DNA of 64,000 nt. It comes from Pseudomonas gregormendelii (lineage in GTDB: Bacteria > Pseudomonadota > Gammaproteobacteria > Pseudomonadales > Pseudomonadaceae). The stretch is taken from contig NZ_JADEVO010000023.1 in NCBI RefSeq assembly GCF_017114825.1, positions 1 through 64,000 of the forward strand, written 5' to 3'. The position numbers and the translations under genes were made by a program. Of the stretch, positions 1 to 5,876 are shown one piece after another. The stretch's first letter is position 1. The number at the start of each line of letters is the position of its first letter. Under the pieces are notes generated by a model that did not search any database, had not been told where the DNA came from, and saw nothing but the letters and a program-made list of their open reading frames with translations.

Positions 1-2
1 GA

Positions 3-98
3 AATGCGCAGCCGACTCGCTACGTCTGGAACGCCAAGGGGGAAGATATTTTGAACAAGATACAGCGAGCCCGTGAGGCAATGGCCTCACAGGCATGA
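3..98 (+). CDS. C-terminal end of an unidentified protein cut by the window edge
   Basis: The reading frame is open from the first bases of the window to TGA at 96-98 and gives 31 residues. It has an aromatic patch (RYVW) followed by a Lys/Arg-rich amphipathic stretch (NKIQRAREAM), which would suit a nucleic-acid-binding tail. I do not recognise the family. It lies in the accessory strip upstream of the repeat array and reads in the same direction as the RepA-like gene. It could also be a chance open frame, since only the end is visible. Confidence 0.4.
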   Translation, partial: NAQPTRYVWNAKGEDILNKIQRAREAMASQA

Positions 99-162
99 GG
101 AGTGTTATTTGTGAGACAGCACACTAGCCCACTGAGACCAATAGATTTGAGTAACTGTCAGC

Positions 163-348
163 ATTGATGACGACATCTACAAAACCGCACTTGAGATGGT
201 CGCCCCTGGTATGCAGGAAGCAGGCACTTTCTACGAAACCCCAAAAGTTTTTATGAGAGTGCAGACTGGCAATCGGCTGGCCGACCTTGGCGGCAAGATG
301 CCATTTATTGAGGAAGTATCACGCAGGAGCAGCGAATCGGATTCGTAA
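163..348 (+). pseudogene. Open frame without a normal start codon, likely gene remnant
   Basis: A frame ending in TAA at 346-348 translates to a protein-like sequence of about 60 residues (it includes ALEMVAPGMQEAGTFYETP and GNRLADLGGKMPFIEEV). The upstream in-frame stop is at 148-150. The only candidate starts are ATT at 163, ATG at 196 or a later internal ATG, and none has a convincing ribosome site. I read it as the 3' part of a gene whose 5' end has been lost. Family not recognised. It ends 13 bases before the tandem array. Confidence 0.35.
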
Positions 349-824
349 TAGGTGCCTTCTCGCTTACACAGCTGTGTAATCACGGTCTGATTCAACATCC
401 CATCATCGCAAAACGAACAACGATTACACAGCTGTGTAATCAGGCGCTGATCCAAGACCCCGTCATCGCGAAACGCACAACCATTGCACAGCTGTGTAAT
501 CAGGCGCTAATCCAAGACCCCGTCATCGCAAAACGAACAACGATTACACAGCTGTGTAATCAGGCGCTAATCCAAGACCCCGTCATCGCAAAACGAACAA
601 CGATTACACAGTTGTGTAATCAGGCGCTAATCCAAGACCCCGTCATCGCAAAACGAACAACGGTTACACAGCTGTGTAACCAGGGGCCGATTCAAGACCC
701 CGTCATCGCGATACGCACAACCATTACACCGCTGTGTAATCAGGGGCCGATTCCAGACCCCGTCTTCGCGAAACGCACAACCATTACACAGCTGCGAAAT
801 CAGGTTCAGCCCCCCCTTTTTTAA
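312..824 (+). other. Reading frame open across the whole tandem array, no start codon
   Basis: One plus-strand frame stays open for 170 codons from the stop at 309-311 to TAA at 822-824. It would encode a 20-residue tandem repeat (TQLCNQALIQDPVIAKRTTI). The first usable start is a TTG at 612, created by a single change inside one unit. Because 60 is divisible by 3, an open frame in one unit stays open in all, so openness alone is weak evidence. Several differences between units fall at third codon positions of this frame (GCA/GCG, CGA/CGC, ACG/ACC, CTG/CTA, ATC/ATT). That keeps alive the idea of a decayed repeat protein. No ribosome site is visible. Confidence 0.2.
361..805. repeat. Tandem array of 60-bp units, most carrying the palindrome TTACACAGCTGTGTAA
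   Basis: Seven full units and one partial unit follow each other with an exact 60-bp period (361, 421, 481, 541, 601, 661, 721, then partial 781). Most hold the perfect 16-bp palindrome TTACACAGCTGTGTAA or a one- or two-base variant. The centre of each unit (CAAGACCCCGTCATCGC) is also conserved. Units at 481 and 541 are nearly identical, while 361, 661 and 721 are more diverged. There are no unique spacers, so it is not a CRISPR. About 550 bp downstream lies a RepA-like ATPase gene, so a role as iterons of a replication origin or as a partition or operator array is plausible. This is inference. Confidence 0.9.
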
Positions 825-973
825 CGAAAACCTGCCCTTCAAACCATCCAAATCTCAATGACACCTGGAAACTAAAATTTTTTGCCTTCCTAAGTGGTCA
901 AATACGACCAAGCCCGCCGGGAGTTTTAGAAAAAACAATACCAAAACAACGCTTGACAAAAAAATAATTTCAT

Positions 974-1001
974 TGACGGCAATATGAGAGCGGCTTATTA
1001 T
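974..1001 (+). promoter_or_regulatory. Predicted sigma-70 promoter ahead of a 24-codon ORF
   Basis: TTGACG at 974-979 and TATTAT at 996-1001 are separated by 16 bp. A second TTGACA sits at 953-958 without a matching -10. The short ORF with a good ribosome site starts 30 bases downstream. An inverted repeat TGGTC-N6-GACCA at 895-910 lies just upstream and could be a repressor site. Confidence 0.45.
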
Positions 1002-1031
1002 GGGAAACCTCAAGCGAATGAGGTGAGTCAT

Positions 1032-1106
1032 ATGCCAGTACAAAAAAGCCTTTCCAGCACCCAGCAAAACCACACTTCAAAACTCAATTTACCCAAAGAC
1101 TTTTAG
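1032..1106 (+). CDS. Small ORF (24 aa), possible leader or control peptide
   Basis: ATG at 1032 is preceded by GAGGTGA with 5 nt spacing, and a promoter-like pair lies just upstream. The frame ends with TAG at 1104-1106 and encodes a polar, Ser/Gln/Lys-rich peptide (MPVQKSLSSTQQNHTSKLNL and four more residues). It has no signal peptide or membrane segment. I do not recognise it. It could be a copy-number-control or leader peptide for the RepA-like gene 246 bp downstream, or the surviving start of a truncated gene. Confidence 0.4.
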   Translation: MPVQKSLSSTQQNHTSKLNLPKDF

Positions 1107-1351
1107 TCATCTTCAGTCCTTAATCGACCAAATTTTCGTGTTTACGTGAATGCGAGAATCAGGCTCTTTTCGGCTTTTTCAGCCCGCCTAGGGTATTTAT
1201 AACTTGGCTCTTTCAAGGGCAGTCGCTTGTCTATAATTTAAGATCAGGTTGGCATATTCCTGCAACACACTTACCTAACCAGCCACATTTAAACCACTTT
1301 AAAAAAATTGCCGCTTGGCATATCCATACGACACTCCTATCAGGACATTCC

Positions 1352-2338
1352 ATGACCATGATGACGGCTGAAGAAATTTTTGCACGTTGCAACATGCGTA
1401 AAGTGCTCAACGACGCTGACAAAAAACCCGAATGGATCATTCAAGGCCTCATTGAGCGTGGAGAGCAGTGGATAATATCCGGCGCCCCAAAGACAGGAAA
1501 ATCAAGACTCGCCCTTCAACTCGCTGTAGCAGCAAGTTTGAATTCAGAGTGCATTGGATTCAAAGCAAACGGCCATCAAAAAGTGCTCTATATGGACATG
1601 GAAATGTCAGAACGTAGTTGCGGTAGCCGGGCCCTACGGCTTCATGGTAACGATCGTGAAAAAATGTCCAACAACGCCAATCTTTTCATATGTAAAGACT
1701 TCATGAACATAAACGTACTTAACTCAGATGATCTAGCCAAGGTCACCCCCTATATCAATACAATCAAGCCGGATCTGATCGTATGGGACGTACTCACCAG
1801 GTGCCACATTGCCAAAGAAAATGACAACGGCGAAATGGCCCAGGTAATGCTCGCGTTTCGAAAATTGTGCGCAGGGGTTGCACACATAGTGGTCCACCAC
1901 GACAAAAAACCTCAATTTCAGGGTGGCGCCATGGGTGCTGGTGCCATGCGTGGCGCGTCCGCAATCCACGGCGAAGTAAATGGTGTTCTCTCAATCGTAC
2001 GTCCAAACGAAGCAAAAAACGATTATCGGCTGAGTCTTTCCGGTCGCGATGTCAATCTGCCAGAACGTATGCATTTGGTAGGTAATGACGACTTGTCTTT
2101 CTCGGCGGTGTTGCCACCACAAAAGGTCTCTATTGAATCAAAATTATCAGATGCTTTCGGAGCTGAGAACACGCTGACAAAGACCGTTCTGATAGACGCA
2201 TTGAAAGGGAGTCAGTCGATCAAGACTGTTGAAAGGCTGCTCAAAGAAGGCGTCGAGAAAGGTCTGCTGACTAGCCAACGCGTAGGCAAAGCGGTCGAGT
2301 ACACGTATCTCAAATCGAATCAGGTCTGTGCTGTTTAG
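1352..2338 (+). CDS. RepA-like replicative helicase / AAA family ATPase (RSF1010 RepA type)
   Basis: A 328-residue ATPase with Walker A GAPKTGKSRLAL (about residues 45-56), a conserved LYMDMEMS stretch at about 88-95, a Walker B-like DLIVWDVLTRCH (about 140-151) and a VVHHDKK motif after it. This is the layout of the RecA-fold hexameric helicase of IncQ plasmids and of related AAA_25 proteins in mobile elements. Residues from about 260 to the end form a winged-helix-like region (KTVLIDALKGSQSIKTVERL). ATG at 1352 follows AGGA by 6 nt. Its codon use is more AT-rich than the core genes downstream. It probably unwound or loaded at the origin of an integrated plasmid-like element. No RepC-type initiator is visible nearby. 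Confidence 0.75.
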   Translation: MTMMTAEEIFARCNMRKVLNDADKKPEWIIQGLIERGEQWIISGAPKTGKSRLALQLAVAASLNSECIGFKANGHQKVLYMDMEMSERSCGSRALRLHGNDREKMSNNANLFICKDFMNINVLNSDDLAKVTPYINTIKPDLIVWDVLTRCHIAKENDNGEMAQVMLAFRKLCAGVAHIVVHHDKKPQFQGGAMGAGAMRGASAIHGEVNGVLSIVRPNEAKNDYRLSLSGRDVNLPERMHLVGNDDLSFSAVLPPQKVSIESKLSDAFGAENTLTKTVLIDALKGSQSIKTVERLLKEGVEKGLLTSQRVGKAVEYTYLKSNQVCAV

Positions 2339-2666
2339 GGGCGGGACAGACTGGATATTCGCCACGATCCTCTTGGCATGAATGTCGTCTGATGTTGGCT
2401 TATAAAATACTGTCAATGGACATACGACACATCTCCCCTAAAGAGCAGATTGTCTAAGGTCCCCCCTCTCTAAAACTCTCCCCCCGTTATTAATTAGGGA
2501 CGGGACAAAAAAAACAAAAAAACCTTTTTATTGTTTACAAAAAAAACCGTACTTCAGGTGCCGGAACGGATCCAGATGACAGCTGTGACAGAACCCATTA
2601 GCACAAGCAACTTATCAGTAAAGGAACCAATATAGTATTTAAACAAATCCAAATTGAAGGTCCTAA
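2339..2666. other. AT-rich gap after the RepA-like gene, no supported gene
   Basis: This gap has long A runs (2505-2550) and homopyrimidine patches. A 13-codon frame starts at ATG 2417 and ends at TAA 2456-2458. The phrase CATACGACAC occurs here (2423-2432) and also 21 bp upstream of the RepA-like start (1326-1335). The phrase GGGACGGGACA at 2497-2507 echoes GGGGCGGGACA at 2338-2348. I see no convincing gene. Confidence 0.4.
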
Positions 2667-2918
2667 ACCCCATCACCAATAGGTGATCTCATAGAATCAC
2701 CCCACTGGCTAAATTCCGGCAGAGCCGGCTCTGGCGGAGAGGGCGAAAAAATTTGGATAGACAGAGTACTAAAGTCAATGATGAGCGGCGAGGTGACCAA
2801 GGGAGCGGCAGCACAGACCTGCAACCCTTACACTCAAGAAAGCTCAAATCTGCGCGTTTACGCTCAGTCAAAAAACAAACCCCGACCTGTATGCGCAAAT
2901 AGAGGTTTCGGAAATTAA
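2667..2918 (+). pseudogene. Protein-like open frame lacking a usable start, likely remnant
   Basis: Between the stop at 2664-2666 and TAA at 2916-2918 a frame of 83 codons reads like real protein (for example GEGEKIWIDRVLKSMMSGEV and NLRVYAQSKNKPRPVCANRG). The first ATG codons are at 2778 and 2781, in the middle of the conserved-looking part, and have no ribosome site. I interpret it as a 5'-truncated gene of the decayed element. No family was recognised. If translated from 2778 it would give 46 residues. Confidence 0.35.
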
Positions 2919-3151
2919 TCTTGACGATGATCGACTCTCACAAAGAGAAACTCTGCACGACCACCGACGACCAACTACCGCTCCTACAGCAGCGTACCCA
3001 ACGGCTCTCGCAAGCTTGTACGCTTCTCTTTAACGCAAGCAGTGCTACTGCCCCGGCGGCACATCTGCGACGCGCTTCAAGCTCAACCACATACCGGGTT
3101 TCGATTATCCTGGTGCCTCCGTTGCGCGACGGTTTGACGCCGGCCCTGCCT
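2919..3151. other. Stretch without a recognisable gene
   Basis: Open frames exist on both strands here but their composition is low in typical protein patterns (rich in Arg, Ser and Thr), they have no ribosome sites, and they overlap one another. I could not assign anything. It may be the scar between the RepA-containing remnant and the minus-strand genes that follow. Confidence 0.4.
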
Positions 3152-3448
3152 CTATCGTGCGGCAACCGCGGCGTCGAATGCACGCTGAAGGTCCACTGAC
3201 GAAAAAGGCTGGGGAATGTGTTCCTGACTAAAGGTGCCACGGGGCATGAGGGGCTTGTGATTGGCGCCGCGATAGGGATTCACGTTGCCATTGGGGAAAC
3301 ACACCTGGTAGTTGGGCTGGATGCCCTGCCCCATTTCACCGAACTGCACGATCGCGCCTTCAACGGATCGCAGGTTTTTCATCACCTTGCGCAAAAAAAT
3401 ACGATCCAGCGAAGCGAGGGTGTCGACATTCCATTGGAGAGGGTTCAT
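3152..3448 (-). CDS. Hypothetical protein (98 aa), perhaps truncated
   Basis: The frame begins at ATG 3448 after an A/C-rich CCCCCCTCAATAGGAAACACGCG leader in which AGGAAA is a fair ribosome site. The first 85 residues look protein-like (VEGAIVQFGEMGQGIQPNYQ, then PYRGANHKPLMPRGTFSQEH). The last ten (RAFDAAVAAR) run into the unassigned stretch and may be read-through past a deletion point. No signal peptide, membrane segment or known motif was recognised. It lies downstream of and in the same direction as the frameshifted gene at 3518-4086, with 69 bp between them, so the two may have formed a pair. Confidence 0.45.
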   Translation of the reverse strand: MNPLQWNVDTLASLDRIFLRKVMKNLRSVEGAIVQFGEMGQGIQPNYQVCFPNGNVNPYRGANHKPLMPRGTFSQEHIPQPFSSVDLQRAFDAAVAAR

Positions 3449-3517
3449 CGCGTGTTTCCTATTGAGGGGGGGGTGAGCAAGCGTTGGATTGGCTAATTAA
3501 ACGGTGAACAAGGGTGG

Positions 3518-4086
3518 TTAAGCCTGCGTCGACGGCGTCAGTAGCTGCGCTTCGATTTGAAACGCCTCCGCCACCGACAGGCCGTTCATGATGTTTTCGA
3601 TAATGGCTTCGCGCAGAGCGCGAATGCCGCTCGGGTAAACATTCAGCGGGTCGTGGTAGTGGCCGGCCATCAGTTGTTTCGCTTGCTCACGGGGCACACG
3701 CTGAACGGGCGTGACCGCTTTTTCACTATGCTGGCCGTACCGGTCAAAGGCCTGATCGGCCGTGGACCAGTCAAAGGCAAAACAGCGTTGTTGTTCGGCA
3801 GCGCAATCGTGCTGCCACATGGCACTGCCCGGGTACTGATCGCCGGCGCTGACGATGATCAGGGTCAAACGCGGCAGGTCGCGCTCTGCCACGAAGTCAT
3901 AGATCACCCAGAGAATGCGCCCCATCCGCACTGGAATTAGGTTGGCCACCCGCTGATCATCCGGGTAACGGGCTTGGGCGCGCTCGATCAGCTGGCCGTA
4001 GGTCAGGGTCTGCTGGGCGCTGGCCAGTTCGATGACAGCGGGTACAGCAGTCGGGCGAGCTGGACATCCAGCAATGTACGGGCCAT
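3518..4086 (-). pseudogene. Hypothetical gene broken by a single-base frameshift
   Basis: ATG at 4086 follows AAAGGA by 7-8 nt and encodes MARTLLDVQLARLLYP, after which the frame runs into unrelated sequence. One base offset at about 4038-4043 restores a continuous frame (AVIELASAQQTLTYGQLIER and on through RVANLIPVRMGRILWVIYDF) to the stop at 3518. The repaired protein would have about 189 residues, is soluble-looking and contains an Arg-rich middle. I do not recognise the family. The break looks like loss of one G at a CCGG-like site. It may be a true mutation or a sequencing error. Confidence 0.55.
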
Positions 4087-5014
4087 GGCGTGTTCCTTTG
4101 AGGGTATGAGGTGGGCCGCCCGGTTCGTCCGCGCTTTAGCGTGGGCGGGCCACCTGGCTGAAAGCGACGCTGGAGTTTGTCGTGCGAGCTTGTGATGCGG
4201 GCAGATTAGCGTGTCGCACCCTGCTCCGTCAGAATCTAGGCTATGCGAACGTGGTCGCAGTCGACCCGCCGGGAGGGGCCAATCCATGACCACAAGAAAA
4301 TCTACTCACAGGATCAGCCTGAACAGGAAGTAAAACTCGCTTCAATCAATTGGCATGCCGTAGCATTTCATTTGGCTTTTAGCGCGGGATCAGCAGCAAG
4401 CTCATGGATGAAAAATGCGCCCTGCTGCAAAATCGTCGGCAATCTCACGGCTGCACCTGATCCATCTCAGCGAGGAATCGTTCACGACGTGTTTGCTTGC
4501 GCTTGCCGGCGTACCCAAAGTCGGAAAAGCTCATCTGGCTCATGGGGGGCCCGGGGCAGGTGGTGAAGGCATATTTCAGCACATCTGCAAACTTGTTCGG
4601 AGATTCCCTAAGCATTGCGCCAACGTGGCCTGCATGGATGTTTGGGACTTACTTCGCTCACTTGCAACGAACGTCTCGTCAAGCCATCGCGTAGGTACAT
4701 TGGGCACCCGATGCACCTGTTTCGCACCTCCGCACCGCCTGTACCGCCGGCGCCACAGCCCATGGATGAGCGGCTAGCTGTGGTGCTGGCCTTCGAGCGC
4801 GACCCGTCCAATCACATCGTCGTCCCTGACCACATCCGCCACTGGCATCCGCTGGTTTTCGCGGCGCAGCAAACGCTGAAAAAGCCGGTGATTGATCAAC
4901 GCGAGATGCCTAGCACGAACTCACACAGACTCGATGCAGCCAAAATGCACAACGATTCGCGGTAGTTTTCATGTGCCCTATGTGTGCCCTAAATTCAGGC
5001 CTTCCTTCACACAC
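4087..5014. other. Decayed accessory DNA between the frameshifted gene and tRNA-Pro
   Basis: Overlapping plus-strand frames at 4497-4694 and 4615-4965 have partly protein-like sequence (KLIWLMGGPGQVVKAYFSTS; DERLAVVLAFERDPSNHIVV) but lie in different frames and lack clear ribosome sites, as expected for a decayed gene. Just before the tRNA terminator, ATGTGCCCTATGTGTGCCCTAA (4971-4992) holds two direct copies of TGTGCCCTA, the kind of short repeat that can serve as integrase arm sites. No integrase gene was recognised. Confidence 0.35.
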
Positions 5015-5041
5015 AAAAAAGCCGATCCATCTGATCGGCTT
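5015..5041 (-). terminator. Rho-independent terminator after tRNA-Pro
   Basis: On the minus strand a 7-9 bp stem (GCCGATC and its complement, loop of 5) is followed by six T. It sits 27 bases beyond the tRNA 3' end. Confidence 0.85.
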
Positions 5042-5067
5042 AAGTGTCTGATTTTACTCAGTAAATA

Positions 5068-5144
5068 TGGTCGGGACGGAGTGATTCGAACACTCGACCC
5101 CTAGCACCCCATGCTAGTGCGCTACCGGACTGCGCTACGCCCCG
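5068..5144 (-). tRNA. tRNA-Pro (anticodon GGG)
   Basis: The 77-nt cloverleaf reads CGGGGCGTAGCGCAGTCCGG from its 5' end, with an anticodon stem CTAGC/GCTAG around loop ATGGGGT, so the anticodon is GGG. The T arm contains GTTCGAATC and the CCA end is encoded. The acceptor stem pairs over 7 bp. Its 3' end borders the accessory strip 1-5067, the usual geometry for an element that integrated at a tRNA 3' end. Position beside the merR-like gene and ihfA is conserved in pseudomonads. Confidence 0.97.
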
Positions 5145-5233
5145 ACTAGGCGTGAAACTCATCCTTCACCTCGAAGGACGCTCAAGAATATATCGCAAGC
5201 TTTTGAAAACTGGAAGTATTTAAAAGCAAAAAA

Positions 5234-5590
5234 TCATTTCTTGAGTACAACCAGCACATCTTCCAACTCGGCAATCATCTGCCGGATCATCTGTTTGTAC
5301 TGGGTGGTGTCATCTTTGGCTTCGTCGCCGGACAAACGCAAGCGTGCGCCGCCGATGGTGAAGCCCTGATCGTAAAGAAGCGCGCGGATCTGCCGGATCA
5401 TCAGCACGTCTTGTCGCTGATAATACCGGCGGTTTCCGCGGCGTTTGACGGGGTTGAGTTGAGGAAACTCCTGCTCCCAATAGCGCAGCACGTGCGGTTT
5501 TACCGCACACAGCTCGCTGACTTCACCAATGGTGAAGTAGCGTTTGCCTGGGATGACGGGTAGCTCGTCGTTATGACTTGGTTCCAGCAT
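5234..5590 (-). CDS. MerR family transcriptional regulator
   Basis: A 118-residue protein with an N-terminal MerR winged helix-turn-helix at about residues 16-85 (KRYFTIGEVSELCAVKPHVL, then RRYYQRQDV) and a short C-terminal helix (about 95-118) where metal-sensing MerR proteins have a ligand domain. No cysteine cluster is present, so it is not a metal sensor of the classic kind. The start at 5590 (MLEPSHND) is preferred. The gene overlaps the 3' end of ihfA by about 20 bases, so it is translationally linked to it. It closes the translation operon next to tRNA-Pro, as in other pseudomonads. Its target genes are unknown. Confidence 0.9.
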   Translation of the reverse strand: MLEPSHNDELPVIPGKRYFTIGEVSELCAVKPHVLRYWEQEFPQLNPVKRRGNRRYYQRQDVLMIRQIRALLYDQGFTIGGARLRLSGDEAKDDTTQYKQMIRQMIAELEDVLVVLKK

Positions 5591-5873
5591 AAGCCTCAAC
5601 TCGGGCCTTCAACTTCTGCCCTGGACGAAAGGTGACCACACGGCGAGCCGTGATCGGGATTTCTTCTCCCGTTTTCGGATTGCGGCCAGGCCGCTGGCGT
5701 TTGTCCCGAAGGTCGAAATTGCCGAAACCGGACAATTTGACTTGTTCGTTGTCTTCCAGAGCGTGCCTGATTTCTTCAAAAAACAGCTCGACCAATTCCT
5801 TGGCCTCCCGTTTATTCAGGCCCAACTCCTCATACAGACGTTCCGCCATCTCAGCTTTCGTCAGAGCCCCCAT
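5571..5873 (-). CDS. ihfA: Integration host factor subunit alpha
   Basis: This 100-residue protein of the HU/IHF fold begins MGALTKAEMAERLYEELGLN and contains the arm and DNA-minor-groove motif GRNPKTGEEIPI at about 63-74, with the Pro that intercalates DNA. Length and sequence match IHF-alpha. It pairs with IhfB to bend DNA in replication, recombination and sigma-54 transcription. It follows pheT by 3 bp, the conserved arrangement in Gammaproteobacteria, and overlaps the merR-like gene at its end. Confidence 0.98.
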   Translation of the reverse strand: MGALTKAEMAERLYEELGLNKREAKELVELFFEEIRHALEDNEQVKLSGFGNFDLRDKRQRPGRNPKTGEEIPITARRVVTFRPGQKLKARVEAYAGTKS

Positions 5874-5876
5874 ACG

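Noticed and set aside
361..805. CRISPR array
   Set aside because: Repeat length 60 without unique spacers and no cas genes nearby.
612..824. Gene starting at TTG 612 inside the array
   Set aside because: The start exists only because of one base change in one unit and has no ribosome site.
4243..4566. 107-codon ORF in the decayed strip
   Set aside because: Sequence does not look like protein, no clear ribosome site, and other frames overlap it.
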